Notes: generated by a model from the letters alone, not told the origin. Positions 47,517 through 60,440 are shown, counted from the stretch's first letter. The stretch is 64,000 bases of DNA from Casuarius casuarius (GCA_003342895.1 PTFA01000042.1:248001-312000), one strand, 5' to 3'. Made by a program: numbers and translations.

Positions 47517-47547
47517 AAAAAAAAAAAAAAAAAAANGGGGGGGGGGG
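47517..47547 (+). repeat. Poly-A then poly-G junction with an N
   Basis: About 18 A bases, one undetermined base at 47536, then 11 G bases. The N shows that the assembler or consensus caller failed at the junction, so the true length of both runs is uncertain. Confidence 0.9.
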
Positions 47548-47933
47548 TACCTGGACAATCAGTTTACACATCTTAAAGTGACTAGAGTTCTTTAAGCCAT
47601 ATCATCCATATAGGAGTTAAGCAACCATCATCCATTTTCTCTTCTTTCTTGTATTTGGGGTCTGCATTTGAGAGGAAACTGAGGAATGGGGCATCTCCAT
47701 ACTGTACTTTATTCTGGTACTGTCAAGCAGAGGAAGCTACATTGCATGATTGATATTCACTGGGAGGCCTTGAATTTGTATTTGTAAAGTTCACTGGAAG
47801 CTGAATATTGTAGATAATCTTGAACTATAGTATCAGATAAATATATTCTTTGTATGCCTGCAGTGGTTTCTTCTTCCCTTCAGTTTGTAAGAAGCTTTCT
47901 CTCAGCACTACAGATACTGAAGAGCTTCCAAGT

Positions 47934-48007
47934 CTCTCTCTCTCTCTATGTATGTATGTATATATGTATATATCTCTATATACACACATATATATATATA
48001 TATATAT
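47934..48007 (+). repeat. TC/TATG/TA compound microsatellite
   Basis: (TC)7-8 is followed by (TATG)3, mixed TATA/TATG, CTCTATATACACACA and a final (TA)10 block. Spurious open frames rich in Y and I arise from it on both strands. Confidence 0.92.
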
Positions 48008-49098
48008 GGATATATAAAAGAGTGTAGATATAAATGGAAATTATCAACAAGAACTTGGAAGTTCTGGCAGTACTTTAAGAGTTCTTCTATCTGGCACATT
48101 TTTGTTAACAAAAACTTGACTAATCAATGATTTGATGACATTCCAAAATTAGAAGATCAAAATGAGCATATTTGTAACATACATATATATGCAGACATAT
48201 ATCTATAGCAGACATCACAATAGTGTCATCTGCTTTTGGAACTGTAGTCAGAATCAAATTAAACAAGGGGCCTTTCTATGTTCTCTTAGCCTTTTAATGA
48301 ATAATTAAATAAAACCAGAAAGTGTCAGGTTCCGGAAGAAAAAATTCTATAGCTCAAAGGATTTCTATGTCAAAAAAGGTTTTTACAATATTTTCTTAAC
48401 AGGAAGCAGGGTTTCTAGTTTTGTTTTTATCAAATTTGTCCCACTTTCACTTTTCTAAAACTCAAAACTTTCTGCAAAAACATACAATTTTACTATAAGC
48501 AACCTTGAGAATAGAAAAGCTCTTGGTTCACATTTGGAATGTGAATATTTTATTTCTAACTTTCCTGCATGTTGCTTATACCTGCCCAGGAAGTGAGTGC
48601 TAAAGAGCTTTTTACATGTATAATTAAGACTCATAAATCTCTGCTTCATACGGTTAAAAAAAAAAAGTTGATTTCTGAGAGTGCTGATGTCCTGTTGGTT
48701 GTTCTTATAATTATCTGCACTGTGAGAATAGATACTTGATTTTATTCAAAAATATCTAGTGCTTTTTGAGGAGAGGGAAGGGCAACAAACTAGGAGGATC
48801 TAGTCTGACCTAGGACTTTTAAGGAGGTCTCACTGATGTGTTAAATGTGGCCCTGAATCTTGGTCACTGAGCTAGAATGTGGGCATACAAATTTGAGACT
48901 GTGCATTTCTGTTGTTCACTTGCTCTCTAGGAAAGTCTGGATCATTTTCATTCTAACAATGCTATGGCATTACAATTTGAACTGCACAATATTTTCTTCT
49001 TTAAACTATAGATGGCAGCATAATACTGCATTCTGCCTGCATTACTAGATATGTCAAAGTGAGAATAAATCAATCAAGTTACTGATTGTTGGTTTTTT

Positions 49099-49121
49099 TT
49101 AAAAAAAAAAAAAAAAAAAAC
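49099..49121 (+). repeat. Poly-A run preceded by poly-T
   Basis: A T run of eight abuts an A run of about 20. Confidence 0.9.
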
Positions 49122-50164
49122 TAATGGAAAAGTGAGCTTCTTTGGGGGGGATCACTTAGTATGTGAATTTCAGTATATTGCAAATTATGTTTAATACTTA
49201 GCTTTTTCATTTCAACACATCAGTGATTCAAATGTAGCATACAGATTACTCATGTTGTTGTAGTCAGATATGAATTCCAAAATGCATATATTCTGCCTGT
49301 AACTTTTCACTCTTGAAGTTTATGGTATCTTATGGACTTGAAGATAGAAATGAGAAGAATAGTAAAAACAACTAGCGGAATATTTGAAGGCTTTCGGCTT
49401 TGTAGATATCCTTAAGTGGAAGAGCACATTAAAGTTTGCCTTAGGCCCTGGCAAGCATTTCTGCACCTTTTTAATGTTAAACCAGCCATTAGTTCAGTGA
49501 GTTCATCTTCTAAAAGAGAAGAGGTCTTCAAATTCTGTCAGCATTGGGCCTTTTAAATATAAATAGGGACAGAAACTATTTTCTGAATCATGTAATTTGC
49601 TGTATGAGACTGGATTTAAGATCGTAGTTGAAAAATTGCGATGTTGCCAGTTTGTACGTACTACACGGTGATGCACTGGGAGATAATTTCCACTAGCAAA
49701 GTTGAGAAGGATGATTCTGTTCTCTCTTCTCCCTTCTTGGTGAACTATCTTCTTCCTGGATGTTGCTCTGAAGAAAAAATACCCTGTTTTTGAACAAGCT
49801 AAATTATATTAGATAATACCATGTATTTGGTGTTTAAAAAATAAATAAATAAAAGACAAGCTTTGGAAGAAGAGATTTGCTTCTGCATGTTTTACGTAAC
49901 GTCAACTGCAGGTTTTGGTTGATGCTATGTAACATGTCCTCAAAGAAGAGAGAATTAGTTGAGATAAATTAAGTACATGGATGTGTTTAATTCTTTTGCT
50001 GAGAAACTATGGTAGTATCACTTTACATTGATTTCAGTACTGCAGTCATAGGCTAAATCTTTGTGTAATACTTAAATATTATGTACATATGCAATTCTAA
50101 TCAGTAGCACATAGATACTAACAGTAACTTCTCTCATGTCCTTTCCCCCTGCCCTGTGAGCTTT

Positions 50165-50190
50165 TAAAAAAAAAAAAAAAAAAAAAGGGG
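50165..50190 (+). repeat. Poly-A run ending in GGGG
   Basis: About 22 A bases after CTTTT and before GGGGAACATC. Confidence 0.9.
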
Positions 50191-51985
50191 AACATCATAA
50201 GATCATGTGTACCTGGCAAAACTTTGTGCCATAATATTACCAAAAGTTCAGTTACCTTGGTATATAACTTCTATAAACACAGTTATAGAAGTGTTTTGGA
50301 ATCTTAAATGGCTTAAAAATAGCAAGTTAAACTGAAAAGCAGCATTTTGGTTGAAAAATATCTGGAAATGTCTTTGTTCTCAATGTGTTTAAATGCAAAT
50401 ACTAGAAGCAAGAATATACAAATGTTATAAAAAGATCCCTACTTCAAAGCTGCAAGAGTCCTCCCAAGAGAGAGTTAGGAGAAACTTCTAGGTGTTTCAG
50501 ATGTGTTCTCTTAGGCATGGAAAATGATCTGTATATATTACTTGTCTCAAAAAATAGTTTTAAAAATTCTTTATTTGATCTGTCAAAAGCTATTTCTGCT
50601 GCATCTTAAAATCAAATGGTTGTTTCATCCCAGAGAGTGTATTTAACACGGGACTATAAAATTCTGAAAATACAGGCTTACAATGAAACATTGAAACTAA
50701 GCAATAAAATAAGATGGCACATTAATCCTGTTTTCCTGTTACATTGATCTGAAGATCTAGTATCTGATCCTAGAAATATTCTTTGATTGGATTCAGTTAT
50801 GGAGCTCCCAACAGGAAGAAATAAACTAGCAGGAGAAAAATTCAATATTACACCTGGGGCACTTGTGCCTCTGGACAAGTGTTCAGTATTTCTCTTTGAA
50901 TGCAATTGTTCCAATACTTTTGGAGGTATTCTTGTGGCTGAAAGTTTGCTTGCAGGCTGAAAAACATAGGAAGTCAGTCAATTAAAAAAAAAATTGGCCA
51001 AAGCTCAGTTGCTGTGGATTGCTGGGTCCTTGTGTTTGTTTCCTGAAGGAGCTGTGACTTGAGCCTGAGGCTCAGAGCTGCAACAGATGGTGTTTGGGAC
51101 TGGAATTTTTGCAGGCGTGTGTTAGGCTTTTTGATAGATGAATTTTTCCAGCTTTTCCCATGAAGACACCCTGTAGGGAAAGATGATCTCATATACCCTT
51201 GCAGAGAATGTCACATTGTAGAACTTGGTTTTTCTTAGTCACCTTTTACAGGTTTTAGGCCTACAGGTTGAGAATAGACATTTTAGAAAGTGCCGACTGT
51301 ATTGTAGCAATATATGCTAAGTTTATATCCTAAAAAGACAATTCTTGTACTTTCTTCTCCCATTATAAAGGAAGTTGCAGCAGCTGGAGACCTAGTCACT
51401 CCAGCTGAGGAATTTATGAATGCTTGCAAAAATATTTTAAAAGTCAAAGTATTCTTAAGGAATGGTGTCTTTTAACTTCCTTCTTAAATCCCGAGTCAGA
51501 GTGAGCAATACTGATGGGTAAGTTTGATAAAGTTTGTTGTGGCACCGACAGTTTTGTTCAGAATCACTGATAGGATATGAACAGAACACAGACGTTGCTT
51601 CAATGTCATTAGCTAGATAGGAAGAAAAAGCCCTTTGCACAAGTTTCCTCTTTTTATATCCTCTTTGCCTTTCCTCCAAATTTGTAGCTAGTCATATGAT
51701 AAAAAAAATCGTAATTCTGTGTGTGCTGCAACACTGTTCTATCTTATCACAAATCTAGTCCATGCATTAGCAGGATCCAGGATGATACTTTCCTCATTGT
51801 TCACTAAAATGTGAACTGTGATTTGTTTTCTCTTAAATTGAGTAACTAGAGTGAATTGGGACAGTATTGTGCAAGACTTGGTCTTATGATCTTCCTGACT
51901 TTCTTCTGCTATTTTTTTATCCTCTTTAAAAGCTATTTTGTGCTATTCAGATAGGCAGTAAAACAAATGAAAAAGTGATGTAATA

Positions 51986-51999
51986 TGAGTCATGACTCC
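51986..51999. promoter_or_regulatory. Back-to-back AP-1-like palindrome
   Basis: TGAGTCATGACTC: a perfect AP-1 site TGAGTCA abuts a second TGACTC half in a 12-bp palindrome (51987-51998). It is far from any gene start; function is inferred from motif only. Confidence 0.35.
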
Positions 52000-53020
52000 T
52001 TTCTCTTAAAATTTTTAAAATGATGGCTTAAGCATTTTAGTTTTTTTTTTTTTTACAACTGTAACCCCCCCCTAAGCTGTAAATTAGACTATTTTTACAA
52101 AATAGCCAGGGATCTAAATGTATAAACTACTGTGGCAGGGGAAATTACACATACAGCTTAAGAGCTACAGTTTGTTTCCAAACGCATCCCCAACCTTCCT
52201 CTCCTTTGTGGTGCTGGCAAGTTTTCCACCTAATCTGAAGTTGTGGAAGCCAGCAGTAGTCTCTGCGACCAAAATTCTTGGGCTACTTTGCAGTCTCTCT
52301 GCGTGCCTAAGCCAGGTCTGTTCTGCAATGATGTGGAGTTGTTGTCACCCCTCATCTGTCCTCTGAAGTGTACGATGTGGGTGTTTTTTTTTTTCTTCCC
52401 CCTTTTCTGTAAGGAGATGCTAGCATGAAAATTAAGGTTGAAGTTTGTTTAGCTTTGCTCTAAGGCTTGAACTGTCTCTGTGGCTTAGTAGTATAGCTCT
52501 GCAACTTTTGCAGATCTGACACAGGAGGGCACAAAGATGTGGGTTATAACAAGCCTTTTTAACAATAATAGAACACTGCAAGATGAGCATTAAGATAAAC
52601 TGGAAGTATCTATCAACGGACAAGTATGTCCATGGTTGAGATGTACTGAATGAACTGAGGCTAGCTTAAAGTGTTCAGTGTGTTATATCTTTTGGAATTC
52701 TTTGTTCTTCCAGGGGTGAAGAAGTTCAGGAATGGTGCTCACTGTGGGAACAGTAATTGCAATAAATAGTTTGACTGCTGCACGGAAATAATCCTGTCTG
52801 ACTAGATGTCTAGTAAACATCAAGGGAAAATACCTGTGACTGTGATTAATTTTGCTACTACCATCAGTGATGCTGATGGAGGGATTCAGTTGTGCAAATA
52901 CAGGCTTTTAGTGCCATTTCGGGTATGTGGATATCCTCTAAGTCATACCTGTTAAGCTCATATGATGTCTTGCATACTTAAAGGCATTTCTGTTATACTT
53001 GAAGTAGAGGAATGATTGAA

Positions 53021-53104
53021 AGAGGGTTTTTAGAGCACTGCACACCAAAGCCCCCTTTAGATACTGAAGAGAAAGCCCCCAGTTAACTAAGAAGAGTTGG
53101 GAAG
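53021..53104 (+). repeat. Diverged direct duplication, copy A
   Basis: Shares with 53309-53390 an ordered set of blocks: GGTTTT.GAG..CTG, ACCAAAG/ACAAAGC, AGAGAAAGCC.CCAGTTAAC and AGAGTTG. The copies are clearly related but diverged and lie about 290 bases apart in the same orientation. Confidence 0.75.
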
Positions 53105-53308
53105 GATAACTTTAGGTGACAGTACTGAAAGCCTTGGCAGCTCTCCAACCCTCCAGCCTTTTCGGGGAAGAAGTTCTGGAAGTGAATATAGGTAATACAG
53201 TTTTAGGGGTTAGTGGTTTTTTGTGCTTTGTTCTGTTTTTTCCTCCTTTCAGGAATCAGATTAACCTAGGCAATAGGAACTTCAGGGTTTAGATGCACAA
53301 TTAAAAGA

Positions 53309-53390
53309 AGAGGTTTTGGAGTGCTGGGCAACAAAGCATCCCTTCGGTATTGTAAGAGAAAGCCACCAGTTAACCCAGCAGAGTTGAGAA
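53309..53390 (+). repeat. Diverged direct duplication, copy B
   Basis: Second copy of the roughly 85-bp unit described for 53021-53104, best matched through AGAGAAAGCCACCAGTTAAC. The family is unknown to me; it may be a duplicated relic of an old repeat. Confidence 0.75.
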
Positions 53391-54331
53391 TTATAATACT
53401 GGTGAAACAAATAGCCAGGAGTCAGTAACTAAATTAGAAAAATCCAAACAAATTTGTGAAGAAAAATAAGAATTCTTGATATAAAAAAAGAGAAGCAGAA
53501 AATAATGGTGCAACTAGGGGAGTCTCCAAAATGCTAACAGGAAATAGTTCTTCCTGTGTTGTATAATTTGACACTGACTATTTTGGTCTTGCATTTTAAA
53601 GGCTATTTTAAGGCTAGTCTTGAGACCAAACTTCTTGAGCTTGGAAGCAGGTCTCAGTTGCTACTGGCTAGTGCCTTCTGGAGTGCTTTGGTCCAAGTGT
53701 GTATACACAGGCCTGATAAGTTAATATACTGTTAGTTTAGTATCAGGCCAAGTGGAATTGCTAGGCATGTTCAGGCAACCATTTGTATTAGATGGATGAG
53801 ATAAGTGGATCTGGAAGTCTGCTGAGCTTCTAGTCACCCTGAGACTGCTCCTCGAGCCTTGTAAACATAATCATGAAAACAAAAAATTACTAAAAATCAC
53901 AGGGTGATATTTTCATTTAGTTAAAGTATTATTTGTTATAGGAACTGCAGACGTCAAATATCTCGAGGTCATTAGACAATGAGATGCAACCTAATGTGCA
54001 GAGCTTTGTCTCCCAGTTTATATTTCTCAGATATCCTTTGAATAATACTACATCAAATTAAATACTTAAAGTAGAGTCTTGCTTCAGGTGGAGATTTTGG
54101 GTAGTAAATTAATGCAGAAGTATTTTAGACATTAACAGATTTTTAACACCAGTGTTGCAGAACCAGTATTAGCCCAGTTATGTGTTGGTAAACACAGCCT
54201 ATAGACAGCCTAATTCAGTAGTTAAGGCTTTGCTGGTGCCTAGACAGTGCCCACCTACATGATAAACTTCAGAGTTCATCATCTGGGTCTAGATGCTGTG
54301 CCGAAGTTCTGAGTCTAAGCTTGACGCACAC

Positions 54332-54351
54332 ATGCACGCACACATGCACAC
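54332..54351 (+). repeat. Two copies of an ACACATGCAC unit
   Basis: CACACATGCACGCACACATG reads as a short tandem of a 10-base CA-rich unit. Confidence 0.7.
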
Positions 54352-57295
54352 CCTTTGCCTTCCCTATCTACAATTTATTTTACTGATTTCAAGCAGGGCA
54401 AGACTCTAGGGAGCAATCCCATAGCTCTCTGTTCTTGACTTTCTTCTTCTACTCTCTGACTACGTATGGAGTCATGTGTAGATGAAGAGAAAAAGATACA
54501 AAGAAGAAGGTACATACAAGCTGATCTATTTTAATGCAAGCTTTCAGGTAGGAAACAGGTGGAGAGAAGTTGTTTGAAATGAGTGAGTAAAATCCTTTAG
54601 GGTAATTGTAAACATCAGTGAAAGCTTAATACATGTATTCGAAGAACTATTTGGTTTGCAGTTAAAAGGGAATTGAGCAAAATGCTTTCTTGCTCATTCC
54701 TCTCTCCTCTTTGTAAAGGAACTATTTAATAAAATCAGATCCCCAAGAAAGAATTGGAGTGGCAGTGGTAATGTAAAAGTGTAGGTGAGAAAGAGGCTAC
54801 AGCCAGGAAGCATTGCTGGGTATTGAAATGGTTGTAATAGTAGAAACTGAATTCAAGAAAATGTCCTGTTTTAGAAATCAGGTGAGAGACCCCTGCAAAA
54901 TCTGATTGTAGAGCAAGGATGGGGATGGCCAGTATTTGACTGGTTTGTTACTGGGTAGGCACCTCCTCTTCCTTTGGCAGGTTCCAGATTGTAACTAGAC
55001 TGGTGCGTTTTGCTTGAGCACGCTGGAGCAACTACATGTGTTTGCACTGATTTGTGTTGGAACAGCAACTGAACTTTTTTATCTCCTCTTTTTTGTGAAG
55101 GTGATGATACTGAGAAAATAGAAGATACTGAAAACTTGGCATGACAAGCTATACTTTCATCTTAGTTCAGGGGCGAAAAAAACACAGTAGAATAATAGCG
55201 CTGTCCAAACCACTAATAAATATGGGCTTTTGATACTAGATGATTTTTGGTCCTGGCTGGGACTGTATGATCACATGTTGATTTCTTGACTTCACTGATA
55301 ATGCTTTCAGAAATCATAAGGAGGATATGGAAACACTTTTGACTTTTTCCAGAACACTTAAACTTCATTTCTCAAATAATCTGGGTAAAAAAGCAGTTGT
55401 AACTTCTAAAAAGCTGAACAGCCAGCTTCTGTTTTGCTGAATTCCTTTTTCATTCCACTATTAAATTTGAGGATTAAAGATCTTCCTTGTTATTCACACT
55501 AATTTTTCTTGTTTCTTTCAAAGACCAGAAGTTTTAAGGCTGTAGCAGTAGCAAGAAAAAAATTTTTGACAATTTTGGTGACAGTAACAGACCTCTTGCT
55601 AAACTTGGAGATTATTAAGTGGAGCTGCATATGCTTTTATTAGGGAAGGTGGTGAAGAAAACTGACCTGTGTTGCTCAAGGGTGCTTCTGAAGAAGAAGT
55701 TTTACTTCTGAGCTATCTTCCTCAAGGGAGGAAGAAAGATCTCTGCTAAGTCCTTGGATAATGTGAATGACCTTCATGCTTACAAAAACACTGCATAAAA
55801 ACCAGATGTTAGAAGCCATACAAGAAACATTCTTTATTCACTGAGGAATTTTGTCCTCTTTGCATGGTCTGTATGGAAAATGCCTTTCTGCTGTAATAAT
55901 TTCTGTAATACTTTGTGTTATTCTATCCAGCAGTTTGTGCTCTTTAAGAAAGGAAAGTTTAATTCTAGCTCACAGGCATCAGATGAATTTGAAGATAGTT
56001 CAAAACTCTCATTGAACTTCAGGAAATATAAATGGCTTTTTCTTAGCTTTTCTTCTCTTGAAGTATTTTGAATAGTTCAGGAAATGATAAACCAGGATAA
56101 CCATCACTAACAATGATGTTAGAATAGAATAAAGTATTTCCAGGACTGTGGTGGAAAGTGCAAGGAATTTAAAATGAATTGTGAAATCAACACAGGTGTC
56201 TTGATGTGGGTGATGAAGATTTCCATGACATTAAATGACTTTGGCTCAGCTACATACAGTGAAAATCAACCACTGTTTTATTAGGCAACTCCAGCCTGTG
56301 GAGATTCGTATACAAGACAGGGAACTCAGCGTAGATGGAATAAATGAAGTTGACAACAGAAGAGGGGTGACTTTCCCCTCTTTAATTTTGGATCTCTCTT
56401 GCAATTAGCAAATGCTCAGCATGTGCTTGCTTTTGGACTAATTAAATCATCCATATTGTAATGAGTCTTATTCTCATGCCAAGTCTGAAGAAAAACCCTG
56501 GAGTGGGGCTGTCTTGATGTGCCGAGGTGAGACAAATTACTAGATAGCCTGAAAGGAAAAACAGCCTGGAGGCCCAGGCACTATCCTGTACCCCAAGGAC
56601 CTGGGCTCGGTATCTTTATTCTGCCATGGGTTTCTTCTCACAAGAGGCTCTCTTCAAATGCTCTGATAATGCCCACAACTCATGGGCACTCCAGAGGGCT
56701 AGAAACACCCCTGGAAGAGGAAAAGGAACATCACCAGGCACTGCAAGGTGCTGGGTGTCTGCTGAAGAGCTGGTTCAAGTCCTCCATTAGCTCTCTAAAA
56801 TGTCCACTGTGAGGCAGGTCAGGCTGCACAGACCCTTGAGGTCCTTGCAGCCGGGGCCATTTAAGGCACCCTGACTTATGCCTCCATGATCTCATTCAAG
56901 TACTAAATAGGTTTAAACAGTCTTCTTAGTATATGAGAGTGTTTAAGTGTCTTAAAGTAATTGCTGTATGCTTTTCTAGTTTAAAAAAAAAAAGTCCCTG
57001 CCCTAAAGAATTTATAATAAAACAGACACACTTGGTAGTATCCCTAGAGATTTATTTTTGTATCAGTGAACACAATTCCTAGCTTTGCACAAAGTATTTT
57101 GTTAACTCACATCTGTCTTATGTACCATGTGTTATTAAATCTGAGCAGGCATTGAACCCTGTAGGTTACAGAGGTCTCTGGTGCTCTGGGAGCAAAGGAA
57201 TTCTGAATACAGCATTTTCTTTAATGAGGGATCTGGCTAAAACAGAATGATTTTCCTGTCTTGTTAACAATGTTTTAAAAGAAATGCGCACGCAT

Positions 57296-57309
57296 GCACC
57301 CTCTGGTGG
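57296..57309 (-). promoter_or_regulatory. CTCF-like motif
   Basis: The minus strand reads CCACCAGAGGGTGC, matching 13 of 14 positions of the core consensus CCASYAGRKGGCRS (T in place of C at position 12). It lies about 12.5 kb downstream of the BACH1 3' end and points back toward the gene. Motif match only. Confidence 0.45.
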
Positions 57310-57331
57310 ATTTTAATTCTACCATGAAAAA

Positions 57332-57349
57332 GGGGGGCAGGGAGGGGGG
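57332..57349 (+). other. G-rich run, possible quadruplex
   Basis: GGGGGG, CA, GGG, A, GGGGGG within 18 bases, 22 bases after the CTCF-like motif. Confidence 0.5.
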
Positions 57350-58580
57350 TCACATTTTTCCCTATAAGCTAATATTGATGTACTTTCCCTCTTTTCCTAA
57401 GACCTTCCCACAGGTTTGAAGTGACTCTCACTTGCTACTACTGTGAGAATGAGAAGGAAAAGAGGAAGCAAGCAGCTGTTTACCACAGGCAGGTCAGGGT
57501 CCTCTAATCTTCTATTTTATACATACAAGATTAAAGATCTGGTTTGAGTTTTGATTAAGAATGCAAAGTTAAAAGATTAAATGTCAGCAAGCCAAATTAA
57601 AGAGGTTTAAGTCAATCTCAGAACTCATCAAAGTACCAAATTTTTAAGCTGTCATTACAACACAGGATTAGTGCAAAGCTTCCCTGAACCCTGATTTGAT
57701 GTCCTTCAGTCAACAATGTTATTCTGCCTGCAGTTTGTGCTCTTGGCATAAAACCAGCTATTGCCTTGTATTTAGAGCTCATCTCACCTAGGACTTTCTC
57801 TCTCTATATATATTTTTTTTAATACCTGTGGCCCAGTTAACCTAGGAACTCAACTATTTTTGTGACCTGCAGTTTATACTCCAGCAGCAATATACTGTTC
57901 TATATTATGCATTGTCAGGAAAAGCAGTAAAACTTAGTAAATTTGACGGCTTTAGAAAAAGATCTTAGTCACTCAGATGATTACATAGACTACTCTTATG
58001 AGTCTGAAGGAGTAAATACTTCCCACTTCCTTTATGCATTTCAACCTATCTATTCCAAAGATAAAGGAAGAAGAAAAATGTAATGAATAACTAGATGATG
58101 AGCATATTAACCTCATTCAAGTACCTGAAAATTAATTTTAAAAGTCTGTAATTGATTTTTCAGACCTTTATGTAACCATGAATCATTTCAGCTAAAATTA
58201 GTGAAAACTTGGGATGGGGAGGGCGGAAGTCTGGAAAATGATTACATTCAGGAATCTGCTAATGCAAGTAGCTACTTTGGTAATAAATTTTACAAATTGT
58301 CATAAACATTATTTAAAGCTCATGCTGTAATACATTAAAGTAAATGTTCCTCTGCTTTTCTGTATAATAATTTGGGTCCTTTCCATTTTTATTTACAGAA
58401 TTTGGGATGTGTCAGCTGCATTAACATTATGCTTTCCAGGATTGTAACCATAAAAGATAACTCATTAATGTTACTAAATGTTGTACTAATTAAAGCTTTA
58501 ATTTGAAGTTATTCCCCCTTGAACGATAGTATGTTAAATGATCTGTTTCAAAATTTTTGTCTTAAGACCTAGAGCTTTTT

Positions 58581-58604
58581 GGGGGGCGGGGCGGGGGGGG
58601 CGGG
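58581..58604 (+). other. Strong G-quadruplex motif
   Basis: G6-C-G4-C-G8-C-G3: four G runs joined by single C loops. Single-base loops favour a very stable parallel quadruplex. Confidence 0.85.
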
Positions 58605-59796
58605 TTAAGAACAGCAATACAGCTTTTTTAATAAAGACCTGCATTTTACTATTACTGTTTACCTATAGAGAATAATGTCTTATCTAAAATATCAAACTTA
58701 TGCTAAATTCCATCTTTTTTGAAAAATGCAAATTTATTTTGATGTTCTTCATTGAAAGATATTAATATCTGTATATTAATAAGGACTCTTTGCTTTCTGA
58801 TCTGACACTCTGTGTTCCTTTCTGAGATTGTCGTATTTAGGTAAGTGACATTAAACAAGTACTGCCATACAAGTTGCTGTGAGCATACTATACTGTTGTC
58901 AATATCTTCTATCTTTTAGAAATATTCTTCAAGATCATGGAAGAAAAGGAATAAATTTCTCGCCTTTGAAAAATTGTATATTTTTTTTTCCTGTAATAGT
59001 TTTCCATGACTTCTCTGGAAGCTACCTACTGATCTCATTTGTAGTGGAAATACTGCATACAACCTGGAAATACTTTGTCAGCAAACAAAGTTCTAATTGG
59101 CTAGGTTTTCTGCAAGAAATTTAATGTGTGTCTTGACTAAAGATGGCAAAGACTGAATGCAGAAGAACAAGGACCATCATGAAGGAGGAACAACATTTAT
59201 TGTTTATGAAGTTTCTGGCATCCTACTCTTGGCAGGCGTGCAATTATTTTTCTGTCTAAATTTCTCTTGTTCATGGTTTCATTTATTGGTATTCAAGTTT
59301 CAGAGAGAAAAGGAAATACAAGAGTGTGATTTCCTACCCACAACAATTGTGAGAGGTAAGGTATTCACAACAAACTCCATCTGAAAACTATATTGGCAAA
59401 TATATCTCTGGAGTAAGCAGATACAGATTAGGTAGAGTTTGGGTAAATTCATTTGTGAGCTGGTAAAGCTGAGGTGCAGCTGATTCCTGCTATTTTTGTG
59501 TGAATTTGCTCCTGCAGTTTTATGGACTCTTTAAATTTCAGAATATAAGCGTAGCCATACTGTTTATACACAGGGCCATCGGGCTCTGTCTAGTTTCTGA
59601 CAGTGGCTAAATCACTTTGGAGAAATACAGTGTCATCCTGCCCCAATTATTTTTTTTCCCAGTGATCAGCAGGTTATGAACTTCCTGAGCCCAAGGTTGT
59701 ATTTGGATTTTTTTCCTTAATGGTTTAGTGGTCCACTTGTGTTTTAAACACAGGGTACATTTGGTACGCTAGTAAGCATCACAGTTAAGTATGCAA

Positions 59797-59803
<7 letters not shown>

Positions 59804-59864
<61 letters not shown>
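59804..59864 (+). repeat. 61-base pure poly(A) tract inside the CR1
   Basis: Sixty-one uninterrupted A bases, by far the longest homopolymer in the window. They sit exactly where the flanking CR1 sequence runs from its lost A/T-rich stretch into the 'ctgctgcc' block. It may be an expanded A run or the tail of a small retro-insertion whose body I do not recognise. Confidence 0.97.
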
Positions 59865-59868
<4 letters not shown>

Positions 59869-59999
59869 CTGCCTGGTGAATTCTTTTGGTACCCTTAAAG
59901 TTTTGTATTATGAAAAAGAATGAATATCAGGTTTGCTATTCACCTTCTCCATACTATCCATGATTTTGTAGAGCACTCAAACTTTGTTCCTTTTTTCCA

Positions 60000-60010
60000 T
60001 GCTGAGTCAT
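60000..60010 (+). promoter_or_regulatory. Perfect BACH/NF-E2 (MARE-half plus AP-1) site, copy 1
   Basis: TGCTGAGTCAT matches the consensus bound by BACH1-MAF and NFE2/NRF2-MAF dimers at every position. It is located in the decayed CR1. Confidence 0.5.
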
Positions 60011-60440
60011 TTTCTAAAGCTGTTTTCATTATTCACTTCACCTTTGTGTTTCTTCACCGTACACTTGAAGCTCTGCTGTATCTGTTTGCAGATGCAGTGA
60101 TCATAACTACATGCCTCATTTAAGATGTATATTTACATATTGGTAAAGAATGATTTCTGTTTTCTCCTCTATTCCTAATCTTTTCTAACCTTCTGTTTGT
60201 TGTTTTGACCCACCACTGAGCACAGAATTTTCAAAGAACGATCCACAATGGCTCTGAATAATTTTCTTAGTGATACACAGCTAGTTTAGAGCCCCTTTGC
60301 ATGAATGTTTAATTAAGATAATTTCTTCCCTATATGTATCACTGTTTTAACAACATAGAATTTAATCTGCCTATTTTACCATCCAGACTGCTCAGTCTTC
60401 TGCAAATCTTCATAGTCCTTTTTAGTTTTATTTTTTACTG

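Larger units (their letters stand above)
44811..59541. other. Downstream intergenic DNA, no gene recognised
   Basis: AT-rich DNA with short open frames only. Notable content: A-run/G-run junctions, TA/TC microsatellites at 47934-48007, a diverged direct duplication at 53021-53104 and 53309-53390, a CTCF-like motif at 57296-57309 and G-quadruplex motifs at 57332 and 58581. The block 56480-56880 is richer in GC and looks like an old unidentified repeat or relic. I recall GRIK1 as the next gene on this side in other vertebrates; no exon of it was recognised. Confidence 0.7.

Noticed and set aside
47908..48130. 60-67-codon frames rich in Tyr and Ile
   Set aside because: Direct translation of the TA/TATG microsatellite.
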